Of a DNA stretch of 64,000 bases, positions 33,161 to 41,551 are shown one piece after another. A program made the translations under genes and the position numbers. This DNA comes from Luteimicrobium sp049844995 (lineage in GTDB: Bacteria; Actinomycetota; Actinomycetes; Actinomycetales; Cellulomonadaceae). Location of the stretch: the NCBI RefSeq assembly GCF_049844995.1, contig NZ_JBNCMC010000004.1, forward strand, positions 595,653 through 659,652. The letters run 5' to 3'. How positions within the stretch are numbered: the first letter of the stretch is position 1; every line of letters starts with the position of its first letter. The notes under the pieces were generated by a model that had not been told where the DNA came from, searched no databases, and was given only the letters and a program-made list of their open reading frames with translations.

Positions 33161-35337
33161 GCGCCCCGCCGCCCCTCGGGCTGCGCGTCACCGTGCACGA
33201 CGACGCCCGCGACGTCCACCTCGACCTCGCCGTCGCGCCCGGACGGACCCTCGCGGTGGTCGGCCCCAACGGCGCCGGCAAGTCCACGCTGCTCTCCGTG
33301 GTGGCCGGCCTCTACGTGCCCACCGCCGGGCGCGTCGTCCTCACGGGTGCGTCCGACGGTGCCGGTGCGTCCGACCGCGTGCTCACCGACACCGAGCGCG
33401 GGGTCCTGGTTCCCCCCGAGCGTCGCGGCGTCGTGCTGCTGGGGCAGCGCCCCGAGCTCTTCGGGCACCTGAGCGTCCGTGCGAACGTCACGTTCGGGCC
33501 GCGGTCGGCGGGGCTGCGTCGCGCCGACGCGCGCGAGGTCGCCGCCCGCTGGCTCGACGCGGTGGGCGCGGAATCGCTGGCGCGGCGGCGTGCGCGGGCC
33601 CTGTCCGGCGGGCAGGCGCAGCGCGTCGCGATCGCCCGGGCGTTCGCGGCGGACCCGAGCGTGGTCCTGCTCGACGAGCCGCTCGCCGCCGTCGACGCGC
33701 CGTCGGTGCCGCACCTGCGCGAGGTCCTGCGCCGCGCGCTCGCCGCCACGACCGCGCTGGTCGTCACGCACGACGTCGCGGACGCGCTGGCGCTCGCGGA
33801 CGACGTCGTGGTCCTGGACCGGGGCCGCGTCGTCGAGCACGGTCCCGCCGCGGAGGTCCTCGACGCCCCGCGCAGCGCGTTCCTGCGCCAGCTGCCGGGG
33901 TCGTCGTCGCTCGGGGCGGGCGGGAACCGGGGTGAGCAGGGAATACTCGGCGCCGTGAGCACACCGGCACCGGACGGCACGACCCACACGGGCGAGAGCG
34001 AGGCGGAGGGCGCCGAGCACGCCCGCCGGACGGTCGAGCAGCACGCGTGGCGGGTCGCCGCCGCGGTGCGTCCAGCACTCGCGGCGCTCGCCGCGGCGGA
34101 CCGGACGGTCGAGCTCGCCGTCGCGGACGCCGTCGCCGACCCACGGCCGCGCGTCCTCGCGGCCGACGCCGTGGCGTCCGTCGCGACGCCGGGCTTCGAC
34201 AACGCCCAGATGGACGGGTACGCGGTGCGGTCGTCCGACCTTCTCGGCGCGTCCGCGACGTCGCCGGTCGCGCTCGTGGTCACAGAGCCGATCCCCGCCG
34301 GGCACGTGGGCGCCGCGCTCGGTGCCGGCACGGCGGCCCCGATCATGACGGGTGCGCCCGTTCCCGACGGCGCCGACGCCGTCGTGCGGATCGAGGACGT
34401 CCTCCCGCCCCGGTTCGGGCAGCCGACCGGGGAGCGCGTGTCCTTCACCGCCCCCGTGGACGCGGGGACGTTCGTGCGTCCGGCGGGCAGCGACTCGGCG
34501 GCCGGGGACGTCCTCCTCCCCGCCGGGTCGTCGCTGGGGCCGGCGCAGCTCGGTGCGCTCGTGGCGTCGGGGGTCGGGGCGGTGCGGGTCGCCGCGACGC
34601 CCCGCGTGCTGCTCGTCAGCACGGGCAGCGAGGTCCGCGCGGCCGACGAGCCGCTCGGTCCCGGGCAGGTGCACGACGCCAACGGCGCGTCGCTCGCCGC
34701 GGCCCTGCGCATCGCAGGCGCAGAGGTCAGGACGTGCACCGTCGCCGACGACGTCGCCGCCTTCCGGGCCGCGCTCGCCGAGCCCGGGGACGAGAGCTGG
34801 GCCCCGGACCTCGTCGTGACGACGGGCGGCGTGTCGGCGGGCGCCTACGAGGTGGTGCGGCTCGCGGTCGGCGCGCTCGCCGAGGAGGGCCTCGCGGACG
34901 CGTGGTTCGGGCACGTCGCGATGCAGCCGGGCGGGCCGCAGGGCCTGGTCACCGTGGGCGCAGCAGCCGTCGGGCCTCCCGGGCCGAGCCGTGACGCCGG
35001 ACGGCCCGTGCCGCTCGTCGCCTTCCCCGGGAACCCGGTCAGCGCGCTCGTCTCGTTCGAGCTGTTCCTCCGGCCCGTGCTCGCGCAGGCCACGGGGCTG
35101 CGGCCCGTGCGCCGCGGCACCGGCCGCGCCCCGCTCGCCGACGCTGTCGACTCGCCGCCCGCCGTCCACCAGGTCCGCCGCGGGACGCTCGACGACGCCG
35201 GTCGGGTCGTCCTCGTCGGGGGCCCCGGCTCGCACCTGCTTGCCCGGTACGCGGCGGCTACGGTTCTCGTACACGTCCCGCTCGGCGTCGCCCACCTCGA
35301 CGCGGGGGACGAGGTCGAGTACGAGGAGATCGGATGA
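33157..35337 (+). CDS. modC-moeA: ModC-MoeA fusion: molybdate transporter ATPase plus molybdopterin molybdotransferase
   Basis: One uninterrupted 726-aa frame. Residues ~1-250 are an ABC ATPase: Walker A GPNGAGKST (~38), signature LSGGQAQR (~149), Walker B VVLLDEPLAAVD (~169). The ModC TOBE domain is absent. After a ~30-residue linker, residues ~285-726 are MoeA, which inserts molybdate into adenylyl-molybdopterin: NAQMDGYAVRSSDL (~348), TTGGVSAGAYEVV, AFPGNPVSALVSFELF. An internal GTG at 33955 (residue 267) could also yield MoeA alone, with only a weak upstream GCAGGGA. The start overlaps the modB stop. The fusion would tie uptake energy to insertion of the metal; that link is speculation. 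Confidence 0.88.
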   Translation: MSAPPPLGLRVTVHDDARDVHLDLAVAPGRTLAVVGPNGAGKSTLLSVVAGLYVPTAGRVVLTGASDGAGASDRVLTDTERGVLVPPERRGVVLLGQRPELFGHLSVRANVTFGPRSAGLRRADAREVAARWLDAVGAESLARRRARALSGGQAQRVAIARAFAADPSVVLLDEPLAAVDAPSVPHLREVLRRALAATTALVVTHDVADALALADDVVVLDRGRVVEHGPAAEVLDAPRSAFLRQLPGSSSLGAGGNRGEQGILGAVSTPAPDGTTHTGESEAEGAEHARRTVEQHAWRVAAAVRPALAALAAADRTVELAVADAVADPRPRVLAADAVASVATPGFDNAQMDGYAVRSSDLLGASATSPVALVVTEPIPAGHVGAALGAGTAAPIMTGAPVPDGADAVVRIEDVLPPRFGQPTGERVSFTAPVDAGTFVRPAGSDSAAGDVLLPAGSSLGPAQLGALVASGVGAVRVAATPRVLLVSTGSEVRAADEPLGPGQVHDANGASLAAALRIAGAEVRTCTVADDVAAFRAALAEPGDESWAPDLVVTTGGVSAGAYEVVRLAVGALAEEGLADAWFGHVAMQPGGPQGLVTVGAAAVGPPGPSRDAGRPVPLVAFPGNPVSALVSFELFLRPVLAQATGLRPVRRGTGRAPLADAVDSPPAVHQVRRGTLDDAGRVVLVGGPGSHLLARYAAATVLVHVPLGVAHLDAGDEVEYEEIG

Positions 35338-35852
35338 CCGACGCCGCGAAGCACGGGCTCACGCACTACCGCGAGGACGGCGCCGCCGTCATGGTGGACG
35401 TGTCCGCGAAGGACGTGACGGCACGCGAGGCCACCGCGACGGCGGTGCTCCTGACCCGGCCGGACGTCGTCGGGCGGATCGCGTCGGGCGACCTGCCCAA
35501 GGGCGAGGCCGTCGCGGTCGCGCGCGTGGCCGGCATCCTGGCGGCCAAGCGCACCCACGAGCTGGTCCCGCTGTGCCACCCGCTGCCGATCAGCGGCGTC
35601 GAGGTCGACGTCGTGCCCGCGGGCGACCGGGTCGAGCTGCGCGCGACCGTCCGCACCACGTCGCGCACGGGCGTCGAGATGGAGGCGCTGACCGCCGTCA
35701 CGGTGGCCGGGCTGACCGTCTACGACATGATCAAGGCCGTCGACCGCGCCGCCGTCCTCACGGACGTGCGCGTGGTCGCCAAGTCCGGCGGTGCGTCGGG
35801 CACGTGGGTCCGGCCCGACGACGGCGCAGCCGGCCCGGGCGGCGACGCGTGA
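35334..35852 (+). CDS. moaC: cyclic pyranopterin monophosphate synthase MoaC
   Basis: 172 aa enzyme that rearranges the MoaA product to cyclic pyranopterin monophosphate. Signatures LVPLCHPLPISGVEV (~75), then GVEMEALTAVTVAGLTVYDM with the active-site acidic residues and the Lys in IKAVDRA. Starts by ATGA overlap with the ModC-MoeA gene and ends by GTGA overlap with the next gene, so the whole operon is translationally chained. Confidence 0.96.
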   Translation: MTDAAKHGLTHYREDGAAVMVDVSAKDVTAREATATAVLLTRPDVVGRIASGDLPKGEAVAVARVAGILAAKRTHELVPLCHPLPISGVEVDVVPAGDRVELRATVRTTSRTGVEMEALTAVTVAGLTVYDMIKAVDRAAVLTDVRVVAKSGGASGTWVRPDDGAAGPGGDA

Positions 35853-36832
35853 GCGCGGGGGAGGGCGGCGCGGCGCGGGTGGCGGGCGTCGTCGTCGCGT
35901 CGACGCGCTCCGCGCTGGGCACCGCGACCGACAGCACCGGACCCGCGATCCGCGAGTGGCTGGTCGAGCGGGGGTTCGTGGTCCCTCGCGTCGACGTGGT
36001 GCCCGACGGGGACGCCGTGGGCGCTGCCCTGCGGGCGTGGGTCTCCGAGGGCGCGGCCGTGGTGCTGACGACGGGCGGCACGGGGATCGCGCCCACCGAC
36101 GTCACGCCCGAGCAGACGCGCGCGCTGCTCGACCGTGAGCTGCCCGGGGTCGCCGAGCGCGTCCGCGCGGCCGGTCAGGACCGGGTGCCGACGGCGGCGC
36201 TGAGCCGGGGCACCGCGGGCGTGGCGGGCGGCACCCTCGTCGTCAACCTGCCCGGGTCGCCGGGTGGCGTGCGCGACGGGCTCGCGGCGCTCGCGGACGT
36301 GCTGCCGCACGCCGTCGACCAGCTCGCGGGCGGCGACCACCCGCGCCCCTCCGATCACCCGAGCCCCACCGAGCCGGCGCCCGACGGTCCCGCACCCGGG
36401 GTCGTCCTGCGCGCGGACGTCGGCGAGCTCGCGGGCCCCGCGGCGTCGGGCCTGCTGGGCGAGCTCACAGCGCTCGTGCGGGACGACACGTCGGGCGCGG
36501 TCGCGACCTTCACCGGCTACGTGCGCGACCACGACGAGGGCCGCGGCGTCGTGCACCTGCACTACGAGGGGCACCCGGAGGCGGCGGCCGTGCTCGCGCG
36601 CGTCGCCGGCGGGGTCGCGGACCGGCACGGCGTCCGGGTCGCGGTGGTCCACCGGCTCGGCAGCCTCCGCGTGGGGGACGTCGCGGTCGTGGCGGCCGTC
36701 GCGTCAGCCCACCGCGCGGAGGCGTTCGCGGCGGTGGCCGAGCTCGTCGACGAGCTCAAGGCCCACGTGCCGATCTGGAAGGAGCAGGGCTTCAGCGACG
36801 GCACCCAGGAGTGGGTCGGCTCGCTGGGCTGA
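35849..36832 (+). CDS. MoaB-MoaE fusion (molybdenum cofactor biosynthesis)
   Basis: 327 aa in one frame. Residues ~8-165 are a MoaB/Mog-type domain (VVVASTRSALGTATD, VLTTGGTGIAPTDVTPEQT, VNLPGSPGGVRDGL), expected to adenylylate molybdopterin. After a Pro/Asp-rich linker (~166-190), residues ~195-327 are MoaE, the large subunit of molybdopterin synthase: AVATFTGYVRDHDEG, LHYEGHPEAA, VVHRLGSLRVGDVAV and the Lys-containing ending HVPIWKEQGFSDG. The GTG start overlaps moaC by 4 bp. With MoaD at 29573 it can form MPT synthase. Last gene of the operon. Confidence 0.93.
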   Translation: MSAGEGGAARVAGVVVASTRSALGTATDSTGPAIREWLVERGFVVPRVDVVPDGDAVGAALRAWVSEGAAVVLTTGGTGIAPTDVTPEQTRALLDRELPGVAERVRAAGQDRVPTAALSRGTAGVAGGTLVVNLPGSPGGVRDGLAALADVLPHAVDQLAGGDHPRPSDHPSPTEPAPDGPAPGVVLRADVGELAGPAASGLLGELTALVRDDTSGAVATFTGYVRDHDEGRGVVHLHYEGHPEAAAVLARVAGGVADRHGVRVAVVHRLGSLRVGDVAVVAAVASAHRAEAFAAVAELVDELKAHVPIWKEQGFSDGTQEWVGSLG

Positions 36833-36843
36833 GCCCACCGGCG

Positions 36844-36883
36844 CGTCACATGACGTGACGTCGTCCCGGGTCGCGAGAACCCG
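36844..36883 (+). terminator. two small stem-loops after the molybdenum operon
   Basis: CGTCAC/GTGACG with a 5-nt loop (36844-36860) is followed by CGGGT/ACCCG with a 7-nt loop (36867-36883). They lie 11 bp after the MoaB-MoaE stop and before the leaderless-type promoter of the next gene. The first is a symmetrical operator-like repeat, so a regulatory role is equally possible. Confidence 0.4.
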
Positions 36884-36917
36884 CTTGCCACCTTCTCCCG
36901 ACGCCGTCCGGCGTTGC

Positions 36918-36923
36918 TACGGT
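36918..36923 (+). promoter_or_regulatory. leaderless-type -10 element
   Basis: TACGGT ends 6 bp before the ATG at 36930, and no Shine-Dalgarno sequence is present, as expected for a leaderless mRNA. Confidence 0.45.
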
Positions 36924-36929
36924 CCGGCC

Positions 36930-38132
36930 ATGTCCTTCCACCTCGGTATCGCGCTCGACGGCGCAGGCTGGCACCCGGCGGCCTGGCGCGAGCCTGACGC
37001 TCGCCCCCACGACCTCCTGACCGCGGGCTACTGGCTCGACCAGGTCCACGTCGCGCAGGACGCGATCGCCGACCTCGTGACCTTCGAGGACTCGTTCGCC
37101 GTCCAGTCGACGGACCCGTTCACGCCCGACGACCGGCTCGACCGGGTACGCGGCCGGCTCGACGCGGAGCTGATCGCGGCGCGCGTCGCGCCCGTGACCC
37201 AGGGAATCGGCCTGGTCCCGACGGTCACCGTGACCCACACCGAGCCGTTCCACGTGTCGAAGGCGCTCGCGACGCTGGACTGGACGAGCCGCGGCCGCGC
37301 GGGCTGGCAGGTCCGCGTGAGCGCCGGCCGGTACCAGGCCGGGCTGTTCGGTCGCCGTGACTTCCCGGAGCTCGCGGCGCCGTTCGACCTCGACGACCCG
37401 GCGCTCGCCGCGCACGTCGCCGAGACGTTCGACGAGGCCGCCGACGTCGTGGACGCGGTCCGGCGCCTGTGGGACTCGTGGGAGGACGACGCGGAGATCC
37501 GGGACGCCGCGACCCACCGCTTCATCGACGGCGACAAGGTCCACCGCGTCGACGTCGAGTCGCGGTTCTTCTCCGTCCGGGGCCCGTCGATCACGCCGCG
37601 CTCGCCCCAGGGCCAGCCCGTCGTCACCTCGCTCGCGCACACCCGGGTCCCGTACGAGCTCGCGGCGCGGTCCGCCGACCTCGTGTTCGTGACGCCCTTC
37701 GCCGACGACGACGCCCACCGGATCCTCGGCGAGGTCCGCGCGGCGGAGCGCCGGGCCGGGCGGGATGGCGAGCCGCTGCAGGTGTGGGCGGACGTCGTCG
37801 TCGTGCTGGACGCGGAGGGCGAGACCGGTGCGGCCAGGCGGGCGCGCCTGGACGAGGCGGCCGGCGTCGTCTGGGCGACGGACACGGGGATCTACGCGGG
37901 CTCGGCGACGGCGATCGCGGACCGCGTCGAGGCCTGGCGCGACCTCGGCTTCGCGGGCGTGCGCCTGCGCCCGGCCACGATCCCCGGGGACCTGACGGCG
38001 ATCGCGCGGGACCTCGCGCCCGAGCTGAGGCGCCGTGGGCTGGCCCGCGGCGCGTACGACCGGCCCACGCTGCGCGGCCTGCTCGACCTGCCGACCGACG
38101 TGCCGAGCCGCTACGCAGCCGCGCCCGCCTGA
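36930..38132 (+). CDS. LLM class flavin-dependent oxidoreductase (first of pair)
   Basis: 400 aa luciferase-like monooxygenase. N-terminal strand FHLGIALDGAGWHP and the barrel segments GIGLVPTVTVTHTEPFHVSKALATLD and RAGWQVRVSAG are typical of the bacterial luciferase/alkanesulfonate group. C-terminal IYAGSATAIADRVEAWRDLG is the usual late helix. It would use reduced FMN or F420 with O2 on a small substrate that I cannot name. It precedes a second, longer LLM gene by 47 bp. Confidence 0.88.
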   Translation: MSFHLGIALDGAGWHPAAWREPDARPHDLLTAGYWLDQVHVAQDAIADLVTFEDSFAVQSTDPFTPDDRLDRVRGRLDAELIAARVAPVTQGIGLVPTVTVTHTEPFHVSKALATLDWTSRGRAGWQVRVSAGRYQAGLFGRRDFPELAAPFDLDDPALAAHVAETFDEAADVVDAVRRLWDSWEDDAEIRDAATHRFIDGDKVHRVDVESRFFSVRGPSITPRSPQGQPVVTSLAHTRVPYELAARSADLVFVTPFADDDAHRILGEVRAAERRAGRDGEPLQVWADVVVVLDAEGETGAARRARLDEAAGVVWATDTGIYAGSATAIADRVEAWRDLGFAGVRLRPATIPGDLTAIARDLAPELRRRGLARGAYDRPTLRGLLDLPTDVPSRYAAAPA

Positions 38133-38179
38133 AGCGTCGCCCGCCCCCGAACGACTTCCCCCGACCCGAAGGACCGGCA

Positions 38180-39583
38180 ATGAGCGAGACCGGCAAGCCC
38201 CGCAAGCAGATCGTCCTCGGCGCCTACCTCGGCGGCGTGAACCACCACACCCTGTGGCACCTGCCGGAGGCCGGCAGCCAGATCGAGTTCTCGTCGTTCG
38301 AGCACACGGCACGGACGGCGGAGCGCGGCAGGTTCGACTTCTTCTTCCTCGCGGAGGGCCTCGCGCTGCGCGAGCGCGACGGGCGGGTGTTCGACCAGGA
38401 CGTCGTCGGGCGGCCCGACACGTTCACCGTCCTCGCCTCGCTCGCGGCCGTCACCGAGCACCTGGGCCTCGCGGGCACCATCAACGCGACGTTCAACGAG
38501 CCGTACGAGCTCGCCCGCCAGCTCGCGACGCTCGACCACCTGTCCGGGGGCCGCGCGGCGTGGAACGTCGTGACGAGCTCGGACGAGTTCACCGGCCGGA
38601 ACTTCCGCCGCGGCGGCTTCCTCGAACACGCACAGCGGTACGAGCGGGCGGGCGAGGCCGTCGCACTGGTCCGCGAGCTGTGGGACTCGTGGGCGGACGA
38701 CGCGGTCGTCGCGGACCGCGCGTCGGGCCGGTTCCTGCGGGGACCCGACGACGCCGGACGCTGGCCGGGGGAGTTCGAGCACCACGGAAGCCAGTTCGAC
38801 GTCCGCGGACGGTTCACGGTCCCGCGGTCGCCGCAGGGTCACCCGGTGATCCTGCAGGCCGGGGTCTCGGCGCAGGGCCGGGACTTCGCCGCGGCGAGCG
38901 CGGACGCGATCTTCTCGCCGTTCACCCGCCTCGACGAGGCGCAGGCCTACTACCGGGACATCGCGGAGCGCGTCGCCCGCGCGGGCCGCGCCCCGGGCTC
39001 GGTGAAGATCGTGCCGAGCGCCTCGTTCGTGCTGGGCGACACGCCCGCCGAGGCGGAGGAGAAGGCCCGCTGGGTCCGCGACCAGCAGGTCGGCGGCCGG
39101 ACGGCGCTGACGCTGCTGGAGCAGATCTGGAACCGGGACCTGTCGGCCTACGACCCCGACGGCGCGCTGCCCGACGTCGACCCCGCCGTCGGCGCGCCGC
39201 CGTTCATCGCGGGCCGCGCGCTGCTCGACGCCGACCGGCTCGCCTGGGCGAACCGCCTGCGGGCGCGCGCGGCCGAGCAGGGCTTCACGCTGCGGGAGAC
39301 GGCCGTCGACCAGTTCTCGCGCGTGGAGTTCGTCGGCACGCCGCAGCAGGTCGCGGACCGGATCGACGACTTCGTGCAGAGCGACGGCTCGGACGGGTTC
39401 ATCATCGGCTCGCACCTGGTGCCGACGGGCCTCGACGAGTTCGTCGACCGGGTGGTCCCGTTGCTCCAGGAGCGCGGCGCGCTGCGCACCGAGTACACGG
39501 GCACGACGCTGCGCGACAACCTGGGCCTCCCGGTGCCGGAGCGGCGGGCGGCCGAGCGGGAGGCCGAGCCCGCGCTGGCCTGA
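38180..39583 (+). CDS. LLM class monooxygenase, NtaA/SnaA/DszA type (second of pair)
   Basis: 467 aa, the length of the NtaA/SnaA/DszA/DmoA monooxygenases that take FMNH2 from a separate reductase. Family landmarks: RFDFFFLAEGLALRE, LSGGRAAWNVVTSS, the long insertion with WDSWADDA and the stretch HPVILQAGVSAQGRDFAA. Start ATG behind GAAGGA. Members act on sulfur compounds, chelators such as NTA, or other xenobiotics; substrate here is unknown and no reductase gene is adjacent. Converges with the APH gene, stops 5 bp apart. Confidence 0.9.
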   Translation: MSETGKPRKQIVLGAYLGGVNHHTLWHLPEAGSQIEFSSFEHTARTAERGRFDFFFLAEGLALRERDGRVFDQDVVGRPDTFTVLASLAAVTEHLGLAGTINATFNEPYELARQLATLDHLSGGRAAWNVVTSSDEFTGRNFRRGGFLEHAQRYERAGEAVALVRELWDSWADDAVVADRASGRFLRGPDDAGRWPGEFEHHGSQFDVRGRFTVPRSPQGHPVILQAGVSAQGRDFAAASADAIFSPFTRLDEAQAYYRDIAERVARAGRAPGSVKIVPSASFVLGDTPAEAEEKARWVRDQQVGGRTALTLLEQIWNRDLSAYDPDGALPDVDPAVGAPPFIAGRALLDADRLAWANRLRARAAEQGFTLRETAVDQFSRVEFVGTPQQVADRIDDFVQSDGSDGFIIGSHLVPTGLDEFVDRVVPLLQERGALRTEYTGTTLRDNLGLPVPERRAAEREAEPALA

Positions 39584-39588
39584 CCTGC

Positions 39589-40617
39589 CTACCGGGCGCC
39601 GTCGAGCAGCACCTCGAGCCAGGCGGCCGCGGCGGCGCCCTGGGCACGCTGGAACGCGCGCAGCCGCGGGATCGCGGGCACGGGCGGCCGTCGCCCCGCG
39701 TCCAGGAAGAGCGCGGCGAAGCCGGCGACGACGGCTGTGACAGAGGCGTCGTCCACACCGGCTCCCTGGGGGGTGCTCCGGAAGAGCCCGTCGAGCGTGA
39801 GACCGACCTGGCGCCGATGCTCGGGGGTCGTCGGGCCTGCGAGGGGCGCGCTCAGCCCTCGGATGCCCTGCATCCCGACGCTCGGCAGCAACCCGACGAC
39901 GTCGAAGAACGCGGCGCCCCGGGATGCGTGCGGCCAGTCCACCACGACGACGCCGCCGTCCGTGACGACGACGTTGTCGGCGCGCAGGTCGCCGTGCACG
40001 AGTGCGTCGCCCGCGCACGCCGTGGCGGCGCCGCCCGCGAGCTCGACGAGCTCGTCGAGCCGCCCGATGGCCCAGGGCGCGACGGCGCCGAGCGCCGGGT
40101 CGGGCTCGTCCCGTAGCCGCACCCAGCCGGCGAGGAGCCCGGCGAGGTCGGTGGGACCCTCGGGCAGGTCGAGCTCGGCCCCGTCGGTGGCGCCGAGCTG
40201 GGCGGCGGCGTCGAGGACCGCGTCCAGTTCCGCGGGGACCCAGGGCGTCCGAGGCATCCGGCCGTCGACGGGCTCGTACGCGGCCACGACCCAGGCGTCG
40301 TCGTCGTGGACCCAGAGCAGCCGGGGCACGGGCAGACCCGGTGGAAGGGCTGCTGTCCGTCGGGCCTCGGTGCGGTGGAGGCGGGCGCCGTCGGAGCCGT
40401 CGTCGACGTGCGCGGCCTTGACGAACGCGCGTACGCCCGACTCCGTCGTGAGCACGGACGCGAGTCCGGGGCTGAACCCGGTCTCGGCGCTGCGCGCGTC
40501 CACGACCCGGCCGCCGAGCCGCTGCTCGACCGCCACGCGGACGGGCGCGGGCAGCTCCGGCCAGCGCAGGCGCCGTCCCCCGGAGGGGTGCGGGACGACG
40601 TGGGGCTCGGGCGTCAT
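39589..40617 (-). CDS. APH-fold phosphotransferase
   Basis: 342 aa aminoglycoside phosphotransferase-family protein. Catalytic loop LVHGDLRADNVVV (~210) and the metal-binding DWPHASRGAAFFDVV (~230) are intact. The start at 40617 gives MTPEPHVVPHP; upstream frame is not credible. Cargo is unknown; macrolide or aminoglycoside resistance cannot be claimed from these motifs. It lies between LLM genes on the opposite strand to the pair. Confidence 0.87.
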   Translation of the reverse strand: MTPEPHVVPHPSGGRRLRWPELPAPVRVAVEQRLGGRVVDARSAETGFSPGLASVLTTESGVRAFVKAAHVDDGSDGARLHRTEARRTAALPPGLPVPRLLWVHDDDAWVVAAYEPVDGRMPRTPWVPAELDAVLDAAAQLGATDGAELDLPEGPTDLAGLLAGWVRLRDEPDPALGAVAPWAIGRLDELVELAGGAATACAGDALVHGDLRADNVVVTDGGVVVVDWPHASRGAAFFDVVGLLPSVGMQGIRGLSAPLAGPTTPEHRRQVGLTLDGLFRSTPQGAGVDDASVTAVVAGFAALFLDAGRRPPVPAIPRLRAFQRAQGAAAAAWLEVLLDGAR

Positions 40618-40678
40618 CGCTGCACCGTACGGGAGGACACCGCCGCTGTTCACGTGCTTTCCGGCGGGCCGGGCTCGT

Positions 40679-41473
40679 TCAGAGCAGCGGCCGGACCTGC
40701 GTCCCCACGTAGCGGACGAACGCCTCGGCGTCGAAGGCCGCGTCCTCCTCGGCCGGCTGGAGCACCACGGTGTCCGCGCCCGCGTCGGCCCGTGCGCGGA
40801 CGGCGTCGGCGTCGGCCCGGGCGTCACCCGTGGTGGCGAGGTTGACGACGACGACGTGTCCGTCGGCCCGGCCGGACGCGACACGCGCCTCGTCGACGAC
40901 GGCCCGCGCCGTGCGGACGTCGTCGGGCGTGGAGATCGCCTCGAGGATCGTGCCGTCGGCCACCTCGCCGGTGAGCCGGACGGTCCGGGGCCCGGTGGCT
41001 GCGGACAGGACGAGCGGCGCGGCCGCGGGCGGCCAGTCGAGGGCGACGTCGTGCAGCCGGACGTACCGGCCCTCGGTCGTCACGCGCTCCCCGGCGAGGA
41101 GCGCGCGCAGCGCGGTCGCGTACTCGCGGAGCAGCGTGAGCGGCGACTCGGCGCGGTTCCCCACCTGCCCCATCCAGTCCTGGACGCCGTGGCCGATCCC
41201 GGGGACGAACCGGCCGGGGAACGCACGCTCCAGCGTGGCGACCTCCATGGCGGTGAGGGCGACGTTCCGCAGCGGCACCGGCATGACGCCGACCCCCACG
41301 CGCAGCCGGGTCGTCGCGGTCAGCGCGATGGCGGCGGCCGCGACGCCGCTCTCCTTGAAGCAGTCCTCCCAGAGCCACAGCTCGTCGACGCCGGCCTCCT
41401 CGGCGGCACGCGCGGCGGGGACGAGGAGCTCGGGAGGGCAGGTGGGCGGGAAGACGGCGCCGAGGGTGGTCAT
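40679..41473 (-). CDS. LLM class oxidoreductase, F420-type
   Basis: 264 aa, a short luciferase-like protein of the kind that usually uses F420 (MTTLGAVFPPTCPPELL; later TATTRLRVGVGVMPVPLRN; FVPGIGHGVQDWMGQVG). The motif GIGHGVQ with the G-rich turn is characteristic of F420-dependent LLM members, but cofactor choice is inference. 61 bp upstream of the APH start, same strand, so possibly co-transcribed with it. Divergent from the cysteine desulfurase gene. Confidence 0.85.
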   Translation of the reverse strand: MTTLGAVFPPTCPPELLVPAARAAEEAGVDELWLWEDCFKESGVAAAAIALTATTRLRVGVGVMPVPLRNVALTAMEVATLERAFPGRFVPGIGHGVQDWMGQVGNRAESPLTLLREYATALRALLAGERVTTEGRYVRLHDVALDWPPAAAPLVLSAATGPRTVRLTGEVADGTILEAISTPDDVRTARAVVDEARVASGRADGHVVVVNLATTGDARADADAVRARADAGADTVVLQPAEEDAAFDAEAFVRYVGTQVRPLL

Positions 41474-41539
41474 GCCCCATTCTCGCCGTCCGCCACCCAC
41501 GGCGCACGGGCGTCGGCGCGATCCGGTCGGCCGCGTTCG

Positions 41540-41545
41540 TAGACT
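41540..41545 (+). promoter_or_regulatory. leaderless-type -10 element
   Basis: TAGACT ends 6 bp before the GTG start at 41552; no ribosome site precedes the GTG. This matches a leaderless start for the cysteine desulfurase-mnmA operon. No clear -35. Confidence 0.5.
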
Positions 41546-41551
41546 TGACCG

